Below, one piece after another: positions 42,878 through 54,186 of a stretch of DNA of 64,000 bases. A program made the position numbers and the translations under genes. Under the pieces are notes generated by a model. It was given only the letters and a program-made list of their open reading frames with translations. It was not told where the DNA came from and searched no databases. Numbering within the stretch: position 1 is the first letter of the stretch; each line of letters begins with the position of its first letter. Origin of the DNA: Costus lasius (Eukaryota > Streptophyta > Magnoliopsida > Zingiberales > Costaceae); contig CM050453.2 in assembly GCA_027563935.2 (NCBI GenBank), forward strand, positions 85,968,665 through 86,032,664, in the 5' to 3' direction.

Positions 42878-45391
42878 TTATCCAGAAATTGATGATTTGT
42901 TGATTCCGGTCTGAGTAGGACTCGAAGCAGTGCTGCAGCCGCTGGTTCGGGAGCTTTGATTTGAAAAGCTGCCAGCATAGAAATTAATGGTTTCTGGGAT
43001 TTCAGCAGACTGCAATAAAGACCTGGGAATCGGAGGCATGCTCACTTTCACAATGCCCTCAAGTATCTGAACAACCTGCCCCATCGTCGGCCTGCAACTC
43101 TCTTCTTCCTGAACGCACCAACACGCAACTCTACAAACTCTTTCCACCTCTTCCAAGTCGGCATCGTCTCCCAACTTCTCATCCAGCACGCATTCCACTT
43201 CCCTTCCAATAAGTTTGTTCGCCACCAAACAAGGCAAAAACCGAGCACCACTGCTACAACCATCCTCTGTCTTCTCCAAGTTTCTCTTCCCTGTTATGAT
43301 TTCGAACAGCAACATTCCATAGCTATACACATCAGCTTTCGCGGAGATGGCCACGCCGGTGATCCACTCCGGCGCAAGGTATCCAAGAGTGCCCCGCATG
43401 GTCGTCAGAACTCGGCTGAAGTCCCGTCTCACGAGCTTCGCCAAGCCAAAATCTGCCACTTTGGGGACGAATGAAGCATCCAGCAGAATGTTCTACGGCT
43501 TTATGTCGCAATGTATAATGCAGTCCCTGCATTGCTCGTGGAGGTAGGCTAATCCTCTCGCTGTTCCAGCTGCAATCTGGTACCTTCTCTTCCAGTCCAA
43601 GGCATTCGAATTATTAGAAAACAATTGAGTATCGAGAGAACCTTTAGGCATGAATTCGTACACCAGCAGCCTGTTGGATCCTTGTGCGCAAAATCCAAGA
43701 AGACGAACGAGGTTGACGTGTTGAATTGTGCCGATTGTGCTGACCTCCGCGCGGAACTGCTTCTCCTCCTGACGAAGCCCTTCAAGTTTCTTCACAGCTA
43801 CAGCCACTGAGCCAGGCAACACACCCTTGAACACCGGTCCGAAGCCGCCGCCACCGAGCTTGTCCGAGAAGTTTTTGGTGGCACGCTGCAACTCGCCATA
43901 TGTGAACGACACCAGAGAATTTCCGAGGGCCATTGATGTACGCATCATTCCACTTGTTTGGCGCTTCTTTACTACGATCCAAATGGCAGCTAAGCAAGCC
44001 ATCAGTGCCGCCACAGCAACGCCACTGATGACCCATGCCACCTTTCCCTTGTTTCGAGATAATGAAATCTGTAGCTCTGAGGCAGCGAGGCGCAGGTAAA
44101 GCACACCTGCATTCGGTTGATTGTATTGTTCTTGAATATTCAGCAACTTCCCATGCCAAACAAAGCATCCAGTAGCACTGTAGGAGTAGGCGTTGCATGA
44201 ACAGTTGTTGAGGCAAGCCAATTCACATTCTTCCCGACTCCCAACCGTGGCCAGAGTCTGCGGTTTATCAGGAAGCCTAACGCTGGGCATCTTAAAGAAT
44301 CCGACCTTTTCAGAAATAGCTTGTCCGTCTCGATCACACTGCAGCGGAGTGCTCCTCACACACCCTGCTGTTTTATCACCCAGTTCCCAATCAGTTGGAG
44401 AGCTCACCGAGAAACCTTTAACACAGCTGCAGACGGGCGTTTTGAGGTCATTACAACTACCGAAAGGCCCGCAGAGAGCGTACACAGAACACTTGTTTCT
44501 TGGGTGAGCCCAGATAAGCATCCAAATTTTTTTGTCCTCTACCCACAACAACTGCTGAAGCTGGCCAGAATCATAATCTATTACAGATCTTGTCGTCATG
44601 TCGGGGTTCTCGATTGTGTACGTGAAATAGCTCCCTACTTGAGTGGTAACCAATTGGAACTTGAAAGAATAACTTCCATACATTTCGGGAACTAGTTCAA
44701 AGAAGAGGCCATTCCAGACTCCGCTCTTCCAATATATATTGGACATGTTGGACAGTAAGAAGTACTGGTTGGTTCCTTTTGGATCAATCTCGAAACAGAA
44801 GATCCCGGGAGCAGGGTCGACCTTGCTCCGCCAGGCTATGAGGCGTTGGAGCTGGTTAGTGACCTTGTTGAGCCCGAGTTTGGCTCCAGGGAGCCAAGTA
44901 TCGGTGGGTTGATCGAAGCTCTGCCAGAAGACGAGGGTGGAATTGGACGCATCCCTCAGCTGAAGGTTCCCGTCGTCGGTTAGGATCGCAGCAACCGCGG
45001 AGTTGGAGGGGACGCTTGTGTTAGTGGTCCAAACGATTGCCATGGATCGGTTGAGGAGGACCAGGTTGCCGTCATCAGCGATTTTGAGTTCCCACGTTGT
45101 AGGGTCTGTCACCGGAATTTCCCTGTTGGCTACCCAGACAGGGGTGAGCACGGGGATCTTGTTGTACAAGATGCCTATGTAATAGTTGTTGGAGCTGTTT
45201 TCGGGTGTGAAGAAGCGCAGCACGAAGGTGCCATTTTCGGAGGTTATCTTCTGGTCGCCTGAGAGAGATTGCTTTGCAGAAATTGTGTTCGATGCCAAAG
45301 GAGAGCCTCGGTTTAGTGCATAGGAGGAGGAGAAGAAGAGCAGAAGGGATAGAGAGAAAGGCAAGAAGCATGGCGTTCTTGAAGGAGCCAT
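42878..45391 (-). pseudogene. G-type lectin S-receptor-like Ser/Thr kinase, one in-frame stop
   Basis: Intronless frame of 837 codons, open except for TAG at 43493-43495. ATG at 45391. Signal peptide at residues about 1-25 (LPFSLSLLLFFSSSYA), then the B-lectin domain (VWVANREIPV at 86-95, TDDGNLQLRD), S-locus region, EGF-like segment (about 301-325, six Cys), PAN domain (about 347-433), transmembrane helix 451-474 and kinase from about 510. Kinase landmarks are the Gly-rich loop LGGGGFGPVF, Lys534, αC Glu549, HCD at 627-629 (a non-RD kinase) and DFG at 647-649. The stop is codon 633, right after HCDIKP, where the family has Glu. A protein ending there would lack the activation segment and C-lobe. 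Close relatives act as plasma-membrane immune or pollination-type receptors. Without the stop this would look fully intact, so a recent null or assembly error is possible. Confidence 0.93.
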
Positions 45392-47740
45392 ATGACTTGG
45401 AAGAATGCCAAGGGAGGATTGAATTTAAGATGAATCACAAGTGCGTAAAATGCCGTCTCATGATTTCGAGGAGGGAAGACTATGGCTTGACTTGCAATTG
45501 TCCTTTAGTTGAATTCAGTGGACATAAACGATTGCCCACAGGTTACAGCAGCTGATGGGATGAAGGCAACAAAACGTATTCAATTTTGCAACTGGAATTA
45601 AAAAAAGTAATCAAGTAACACTTCATTAAAAAAAGATGTATTCTAGACCCAGAATACTATGAATTTGCTATGTAGAATTGACACTTGTACAATCATAGTG
45701 ACATTATTGTTTTAAGTTAGCACTTAGGGCCCCGCACATCAATCCACCTTAACAATGTTAAAGTAGCACATAGACTTCATAGTTGGATGGAAAAATTGAG
45801 GCGAACTGTTATTGTTGATGAGAGCTGTTATTGGAATAATGCATAAGTTTGAAGATAAGTTTTATATTATTTATTAATTAGAAAACTGACATGAAATATG
45901 CTAACAATCAAATTAAAAAAATATACAAAAATTAGTAAATTATATAAATTTTAAAAGGACCATCTTACCGTTCTTCAATAGTCCAATGACAATAACTTTA
46001 TATGCAGAGGTAACAAATCTAGAGGGAAGAAGAGGGAAGACTAATTCTCCAATTTCCTTTTATTAGTAACTAATAAAGAAGTGGGAGGGAGAATAGAGAA
46101 CTTGTGTCTCCAAGTAGAAGTTGAAGTAGAAGAGGGGAAATCATGCACTTTTTCGTTTACCAAAGGTGCGATGACCTCTACACAAGAAGAGAGAGTATTA
46201 CTCAATGAAATATCAGTAATAAACAAAAGAAAATTATAGAAGAAGAACAAAATTGAGAATCAAGGCGCTCCGCAAGCTCAAGTAGAAGCCCTCGGTTGAG
46301 TGAGGAGAAAGACTTCATTCCTTGACACTTGCGAGATCCTTATACAGTAAGTTAAAAGAACTAGCATTAACATCTAAACAGAGAAGAGAAAAGATAGAGA
46401 GAAGAAAAAAAGAGAAATTGAGGGAAAAGATGAGTGCTGGTTTGGATGTCCTGCTTGTGTCAACCTAGACAAGAAGACTTGCACCAAAAAAAAGCATTCA
46501 CAGGGACTTTGCGTTTCAATAAAAAAAAGGGGTCAGCCATTGTGTGTTCACACATCTTGAAGTAGGATGATCATGCGAATCTCAAAGCATCACTAGTGAT
46601 GCTTTAACTTGGGTTCCCGCTTCTAGGGTTAACAAAATTCGAAAGAGCGGAAACCCTTTCTACCCTTTCCTCTCCTTGACTTTCCGAAACGGAACCTTTG
46701 TGCCGGCGTCGACCTCCCCGGAATGGAATCTGATGGTGAATTTCTCAGTGTCATCGACATTCTTCTCTGGAGCAGAAAATCATTGTCAACTACCTCAAGT
46801 GTGAAGAACTATGGTGAGAAATATCTATCTGTATTTATGCATTCTTATTCTCCCTAAACCGCATAATCTAATTTCGGGTTTATAGAATGTAAGTTTATTT
46901 TCAGTAGAATCTGAGTTTGTTTGTAATAGAATCTGAGTTTGTTTTAGTAGGAGAAATAACGTAAAATGTAAGTGGGTTTAGTAGAATATGACTTATTTTA
47001 GTAGAATTTCATTTTGCTTTTAGTAGAATATGAATAGGTTTTGGTTGAATATAAGTTGTTTTAGTAGAACTAAGTTGTTTTAGTAGAATTTAAGTTGTTT
47101 TAGTAGAATTTAATTTGCTTTTAGTAGAATATGAGTAGGTTTTGTGTAGAATATAAGTACACCGTAGAATTTTAGTTGTTTTAGTAGAATTTAATTTGCT
47201 TTTAGTAGAATATGAGTAGGTTTTGTGTAGAATATGAGTATACCATAGAATTTTAATTGTTTTAGTATAATTTAATTTGATTTTAGTAGATTTTGTGTAG
47301 AATATGAATATATTGTAGAATTTAACTTGTTTTAGTAGAATTTAATTTGCTTTTAGTAGAATATGAGTACATGCTTTGTGATGTAATGTGAGTATGCCAC
47401 AAAATATGAGTTATTTTCGTAGTATCTAATATTTAGAATCGGCCACTTCTAGTTCGAGCAAAAAAGTTCAAAAGGAAGCACCCCAAATGCGCGGTTTACA
47501 AAGAAAAGAAAAGTCTGTACAGTAGATGTTCCTTAAAGAGATTACATAGTTTTATAGACAACTTAGCTATCGGTAATGTAATAAAGGAGCATATGCTGGC
47601 TACCCCGTTTGGCATTTTATTCTAGAAATCTTCTGTAGCATTGGACATGCTAGTAGTGAAATTCTTGATACCGAGATGGGATCAAGAAAGAAGGGGATTC
47701 CTGATTAATAGGAATTTTATTGGTTTTACCATTCAGGATG
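45392..47740. other. Upstream intergenic region of the kinase copy, no gene
   Basis: AT-rich. It should hold the kinase promoter just above 45391, but I see no confident TATA box. The minus-strand ORF at 46041-46250 has no recognisable features. A diverged tandem array occupies 46880-47400. Confidence 0.5.
46880..47400 (+). repeat. Degenerate tandem array with TTTTAGTAGAAT core
   Basis: TTTTAGTAGAAT recurs about fifteen times. From about 47080 a higher-order unit of about 95 bp is visible (TTTAATTTGCTTTTAGTAGAATATGAGTAGG...), repeated at least three times with changes. Non-coding. Confidence 0.85.
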
Positions 47741-48184
47741 TGTTGGGTCATTTTTGGTCATGATTAATATATTTGACTTTTTCAAATTCACCTTATAAAA
47801 ATAAGATTTTTATTTAAATGGGTTCTGGCTTCCAATGAACGCAAGCATTCATTGTTAATTACCCCTGAAAATCAGGGCACCTTTGATTGAGAGATTTATG
47901 TTATGAAATAAAATAAAATGGCTAAATAGAATGATTCAATCAACATTAAATAGAAATACATGATGATTTCAAAAAGAAAAATGACAAAAGAGAAAAAAGT
48001 CTTCATCAACTTGGATGATTTATATCTGCTAAATACTTGGCCTTGCAAGGGCGTATTGGATACTTTTGTCGAATGTTCAATTTGAGAATTACTCGGCCTC
48101 AACGGCTTATTGGGTAAAGATATCCGGCCATGACGGCTTGTGGGATATTCAATTTGAAAATTACCTAATCTCAACGGCTTATGA

Positions 48185-48640
48185 GCATTTGAATTTGACA
48201 TGTGCTCGGTCTTGACGACATGTAAGCATTTGAATTTGACATGTGCTCGATCTTAATGACTTGTGAGCATTTGAATTTGATATGTGCTCGGTCTTAATGA
48301 CTTGTGAGCATTTGAATTTGACATGTGCTTAGTCTTGATGACTTGTGAGCATTTGAATTCGACATGTGCTCGGTTCTAACAACTTCTGAGCATTTGAATT
48401 CAACATGTACTCGGTCCTGACTACTTATGAGCATTTGAATTCAATATGTTCTCAGTCTTGATGACTTGTGAGTATTTGAATTCGACATGTGCTCAGTCCT
48501 GACGACTTATGAGTTCTGACGACTTATGAGCATTTGAATTCGACATATGCTCGGTCTTGATGACTCGTGAGCATTTAAATTCGATATGTGCTCGGTCGTG
48601 ACGACTTGTGAGCATTTGAATTCGTAAAATATCCGGCCTC
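48185..48640 (-). repeat. Tandem array: GTGAGCATTTGAATTCGACA units
   Basis: About eleven units, the reverse complement of the arrays at 22828-23255 and 34155-34580. Confidence 0.9.
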
Positions 48641-50941
48641 AACGACTTATTGGATGTTTCAATTTTAGAGATATCCAGCCTCAACAGCTTGTTGGATATT
48701 TCAGTCTTAACAAACACAACATCATATTGAAGAGTTACGCCCCAATGGTAAACGTCGACGTACGCACCTCCCAAACAATACTTTATTGTGAAAGTTAAGG
48801 TTTTCAGAAGTTCTTTATTCGGCCTCGATGGCTTATTGGATATTTAATTTGAAAAATAATATTCAGCCTTGATGGCTTGCTAGATATTTCAATTTCAATT
48901 GACTCAGATTATCCTCAACTATCAAATATTTGATCTTCTCATGCCCGTAGATTTAAATTCATAAATCTGCCTCAATCTAGCATTCGAATCAAATATCCAA
49001 TATCATATTCGGAAAGATCAAGTTTGATATAGTAGGAATCAGCACCTTAATCATGTCAAACGTCATCCGATCAACTTAGATATGCTCAAATCCACTTCAG
49101 CAGTTGATTTCATATTAGATCAAATTCATCTTGACTGTTCATTTAGATTCATAGATCTACTTCAATTCAAGTCTCGAATCGAAGATCTAATATCATATTT
49201 AGAAAGATCGAGTTTGATTTGATAGTATTCAACTCCTTGATCATGTCAAAAGTCAACCGATTAACCTAGATACACTCAGATCAATTTCAGCCGTTGATTT
49301 AGATTTGGATTTGATTTATCATGACCGTTCATTTTAATTCACAGATCTATATCCATCCGAGTGTCAGATCGAAGATTAGATATCATATTTGAAAAGATCA
49401 GGTTTGATGTAGTGGGAATCGACACCTTGATCATGTTAAAAGTCAACTGATTGATCTAGATATGCTCCGATTATTCTCAACCGTTCATTTGTTTTATATG
49501 TGGATCTGGATCATCGAATAAATTTGAATCTAAACCATGCGATTTGAGATGGACGAATCTGAACCAGTAGATTTAATTTATTTGATCAAATTGATCTCAA
49601 CCGTCCGATTTCATGTGAAGTATCTGGACCATAGATTTCTATTCAGATCTGCACCGTTGAATTGATTTTAATGAATCTTGACCGTTGGATTAAAATTTTT
49701 AAATTGGATTGATCTGAACGATGCGATTTCGCATGAAGAGATCTGGGCGGTTGGATTTTATGCTGATCTGGACCGTCGACTTGAAGTGAATGCATCTCAA
49801 CCATTGGATTGATTTTATTTGATTAGAGGGATCTTGGACGTCCGATTTCATATGAAGTAATCTGAGCCGTTAGATTTCATGATGATTGAGATCATTGGAT
49901 TTGAATAGAATGAATCTCGATCGTTGGATTCAATTTTAAACTCGGATTGATCTGTGCCATCAGTTATTGTTTGAAGCGATCTAGAGCATTGATCTTATTT
50001 GGATCTTGACTGTTGATTTGAATAGAGTGGATCTCAGCCATTGGATTTAATCTTTTGATCAGAGTGATATATGTCATCCAATTTGAATTGAATGAATCAC
50101 AACCATCGAATTGATTTGGATCTGGGCCGTTGGATTAATTGGGCGAATCTGGGCCGTTGATTTAATATTTTATCTCTCTCGACGATAGTGGCGGCGGGCA
50201 AAACTAGGGTTCATCGCCGCTAGCGGCTCGCTGCTTTTCTGGCCAATCGGCTCTAGGAGTACGTTCTCTATGTTGATAAAGACTTATTGCTGGAGTTTGA
50301 CGTTGTCCGGTGGAGTATTGGCGGCGAATCGATGATTTTTGCGAAAATAGGGTCGCCAGCACAAAAACTTCCGATTCTGGAGATCTAACCGTCAGATGGT
50401 TGGATCCTTTTGTCTATTGGTGCACACACTCAGGGAGAAGGCATAGATGAAGTTTGGTCTTGATCGGTTGGCTGAATTTGATGGAAGAATGATCCGAAAA
50501 TTCTGTGTCAGGGGTGGCTGAGCAATGAACAGTATTTTTTTTTAGTCGATATTTTTTTACTAAAGTATCATTCTCTAGGATTTAGTCCGGAGTTTACTCT
50601 CCGTAAAAATGATTTTGTAGGAGTATCCTCTCCAATTTAGTCCAGAGTTTATCTCCGTAAAAATGATTTTGTAGGAGTATCCTTTCCGATTTAGTTCAGA
50701 ATTTACTCTCCGTAAAAGTGATTTTGTAGGAGTATCCTTTCCGATTTAGTTCGGAGTTTACTCTCCGTAAAAGTGATTTTGTAGGAGTATCCTCTCTGTG
50801 AGAATAGAGCGAGGAAGAAGAAAAGGAATATAGACGTATACCTATGTAGAGAAAGAAATCTCCTTGTAGTGTTCTTCGTAACGTTAGCGTTTGGACATTA
50901 TAAAATTTTCTTCGTCTCCATTTTCTTAAGAGAGACACCCC

Positions 50942-50949
50942 TTTTTATA
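50942..50949 (-). promoter_or_regulatory. TATA box of the X solo LTR
   Basis: TATAAAAA on the minus strand followed by GGGGTGTCTCTCTTAAG, conserved with 19731-19738. Confidence 0.6.
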
Positions 50950-51522
50950 TTAGGTTCCTTGATATTTTTGTTGCAATAAATAAATATATTTATTTGCTAT
51001 CAGTCTTCCACGACGCCTCATCTCTTTATTTTTTTTGCTTGCGATTGATTTGCTCCCAAATTTAGTCGAGTACACATCTCTCTTACCACGATTCTTTTAT
51101 TTATTTATTTATTTTTTCTTTCCACGATCCAATTTTACACCTCCTGCTCCTTTCAATTTACTACATGTGGCACTTGTTTTGTGATTTTGACCAAAGCTAC
51201 ACAATTTGGTTCAAGTGCAATTTTGACTAGACAAAATTAGAGGCAATTTTGACTAAACAAAATCGGCTACATGACCCATTTTCCAAATTAATTTGAATTG
51301 CTATGTGGCATGATTTTTTATTGCGAGGTGCGTGTACTTAAGTTAAAAATTATTTGGTCAAAGTTGAAATTTGGAGCTCGACTAGATTGGTCAAAAATAA
51401 TTTTGGTCAAAATTGGCTGGCACATTCGTAGTTCAAAAATTACAATTTCAGCTCCTCAAATTACACTTGTAATTTAGAATTAATCATTTTCTTTCTAAAA
51501 AAAAAAAATTCTCAACAGGATG

Positions 51523-52019
51523 TATCAATCATCCTTGGTTTGCCCTACAAGGGGAGTTAGTGAACTTAGAATCAGATCAACCGAGTTCAGCCTTCTATGA
51601 TGCAGAATTTAGTGCCCAAATAATAACTAGATGCCTGATTGAGAAAAAACTAAGCAAATTGAGTGCCGATGGACCGGGAGTGGACAGTGATTGAGTGATG
51701 CAGCTTGTTATTTTATATATATTTTGTACATTTCTTTTCTCCCGGTTGAGCCATATTATGGTTACCTCCCTGGTTCTATATGTGAATGATTTGATGAAAA
51801 TCAATAATTATAACTGGTTTGAAGCTGTTCACCGGTTTTTAATTCAAAAGGTGTCACGTAGTAGCAAGAGTAAAAAACTTAGTGGCATTGGTGGATGTGT
51901 CATTCTATTGTGTGTGAGTACCATCCTTAATATCATTAGTTAATTCTATCTCAATTGTTACAATCGTTAATATTTTCTTACTTTGTGATAGGTTTGGCTA
52001 CACGAAAGATTGAACAACC
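51523..52019. other. Spacer between X solo LTR and receptor-kinase scrap
   Basis: No supported gene. It is probably the decayed 3' side of the receptor-kinase fragment that follows. Confidence 0.4.
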
Positions 52020-52162
52020 AAACCCATGGCAGGCCTACGACTTTCATCGTCCTGAATGCACCAATACGCAACTTTACATGCCCTTTCAAGCTCCTCCATC
52101 TTGGCATCATCCTGCAACCTGTCATCTAGCAAGCTCTCCACGTCCCCTGGGATTACAAGTTT
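52020..52162 (-). pseudogene. Receptor-kinase C-lobe fragment cut by element A
   Basis: Read on the minus strand this matches the C-terminal kinase region of the copy at 42878-45391 (its 43068-43210): a stretch ending in LERACKVAYWCIQDDE-like residues and then RPAMG. The conserved order is a Val-Pro/Gly-Asp linker, the acidic helix, the paired Trp-Cys and RPxMG. It stops dead at 52162, where the LTR of element A begins. The N-terminal continuation is beyond element A and outside the window, or lost. Confidence 0.75.
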
Positions 52163-54139
52163 TGTCACGCCCCGGCGGAAGCCGGCTATTCCTAGCTCAG
52201 GGTTCCCTAGGGAGATGACAATATTGATAGGAACAAAGGAACATGCTTACTATAAAATCAAATAAATCAAATAATCTTAAATTCAACATCAGTACTGGGT
52301 AACATAATCAGCTAACTCCATAATTCATTAACTAAAGTAAATAAACTCTAACAAAGATGCAACTAATTTAACTGTAAGACTAAAATAAATAAGAAAAGTA
52401 TTTAGCAAAGAACACTTGATGATACTCTGTCTCCGGTGGGTAACTAACTATCTACTCTATCCCTCCCAGATGCAAACTCGGTACCTGGAGGAGAAACAGG
52501 GGGAGTTAGCGAAAATTGCTAAGTAGGAACTAAGAGAGATGATGCATGTTCAATTTATATGAAATTTGCAATAACAGAGCTACACTACATGTCATGAACT
52601 GATAATACAATAAAATAATTGAACATATGGTTGTCGTGTAAATCATCAAGCTTGGCCACAGATCTCACTCAGGAGCCGCACTCATTCTCAGAGTGTTTCT
52701 ATCGTCAGCTCACACAATAGAACGACTGTATTTAGACAGTCCGGTAAATGTTGCGTCCAATATCTGACATCCGTAGTATTATCCGAGGACAACTAGCGGT
52801 GCCCTAACCGGCAAACACATAGTCTGATATAATCAGAACTACAACTCAGATAAACAGGCCACTGGTGATAAATCACCAGGTCAGAGGTCATATGCATGCA
52901 CGACATGATAACAGTATAACATCTCAGTTCTTTTGCATGGTTCATAAATATTCATAACTTTCCAACAGAAATATCAGAAAAACATATTCTCAAGGCATTC
53001 ATGATAATCATATAATACTGAAGTCAATTATGCACAAATAACAGGATAACGAGGTCAACCAAAATTTAGAAACAAATCAATCAGAATAGTTTCAAAGATA
53101 AGGTGTCAAGGTCTATCTACATGAATTTGACACCGTAACAAAGGTAGGGGAAAGATTCCTACCTCAATCGCTGATATTCTTAATCCCTTTGAAATTACAG
53201 CTATCTTCTTTTGTTCACTGAATAATTTAAATGAATATCCGTTATTACCCATCATATGCATCAATCCACAATAATACCCTTAACCCCAAATTTTCTATTA
53301 AATCAGAATTTTATCCCAAAATAATTATCATCTAAATAATTTTTCCATCTAAATAATTTTCCCCCATCATAAATAACAATTTAGATATTTCAACTATTCC
53401 CTATTCACTAAAATCATATTTAAAATAAATTAAATAACGAAACTTACCTTTTGTCGAAATTTCGACGCGGAACGAACGACGCTTCGTTCGCGTCGCTGAA
53501 GCGGAAGAAGAGCGAAGCTGTCGACGCCGCCGGCAGGAGGAAGGGTCACCAACGCCGGGAGAGGAAACTACAGCCGGCTCCAGAAGAGGAAGGAGGGTCA
53601 TCGCCGACTAGGGAAGACAGCCGCCGGTGAGGAAGACAAAGTCAACGCCGAGTTCTGACTCAGAAACTCGTCGCCGCTTGAAGGGAAGGAGCCGCCAGAG
53701 GAAGGGTCGCCGGACGGAGGGGAAGGAGTTGCCGGACGCAGGAAACTACAGCCGCCTCCTGGGTTCGTCGCACACGTCCGAACAGAGCAGAGGACCCGCT
53801 GCCATCGCCAAACCTCGCCTCACGCGTCTGAACTCTCGTTGGATGGAGGCGCTCGATCAAGGCGTCACCGGCGTCCCTTCCTGGTGCTGCCGGAAGAGAA
53901 GACAGCAGCCGTGCGTTCGATGCCGGAGAAGTCGTGAGCGAAGCAGAAGGCGGCGACACGACGCACACTCGTCCGAAGGAAAATAAAGCAGGGCAAAAAC
54001 TCGTGCGCAGTAGGGAAAAAACTCGTGCGGCGCAGGGAATTTAATTAGGGATTAGGGATGAGATGGAGTGGGTTTTATAAGACTTTTTTAAAAAATAAAT
54101 TTTAATTAATTAATTTAAAATAATAATCAAGGTATAACA
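52163..54139 (-). repeat. Element A 3' LTR (1977 bp)
   Basis: Plus-strand ends TGTCACGCCCC and GGTATAACA, so in element orientation it is TGTTATACC...GGGGCGTGACA. The 53450-53990 part is GC-rich. The adjacent internal bases on the minus strand (54140-54153, TTAAGGGGTAGATAA) are a plausible polypurine tract. ORFs in the GC-rich part (53627-53986 and opposite) look like chance frames. Confidence 0.9.
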
Positions 54140-54186
54140 TTATCTACCCCTTAAAAGAATTTAGTCCCTCAAATTCACTTACCAAG

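Larger units (their letters stand above)
47741..51517 (-). mobile_element. Family X solo LTR, 3.8 kb, with perfect TSD
   Basis: GGATG flanks both sides (47736-47740 and 51518-51522). In element orientation it runs from TGTTGAGAATTT to AATGACCCAACA, so TG...CA ends are present. A TATA box is 570 bp from the start (minus strand, 50942-50949). The remaining 3.2 kb consists largely of tandem arrays: GGAGTTTACTC units at 50580-50800, ATCTGA/ACCGTT motifs at 48940-50170, and GAGCATTTGAATTCGACATG units at 48185-48640. No protein is encoded. An LTR of this size with internal arrays recalls Ogre/Tat or ATHILA-like giants. Confidence 0.85.

Noticed and set aside
43332..45371. Additional frames overlapping the receptor kinase on both strands
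   Set aside because: The S-domain kinase frame explains the region; the others have no family resemblance.
53627..53986. 119-codon ORF (and the one opposite) as a gene
   Set aside because: GC-rich part of the element A LTR with open frames on both strands; Arg/Lys/Gly-rich composition typical of chance frames.
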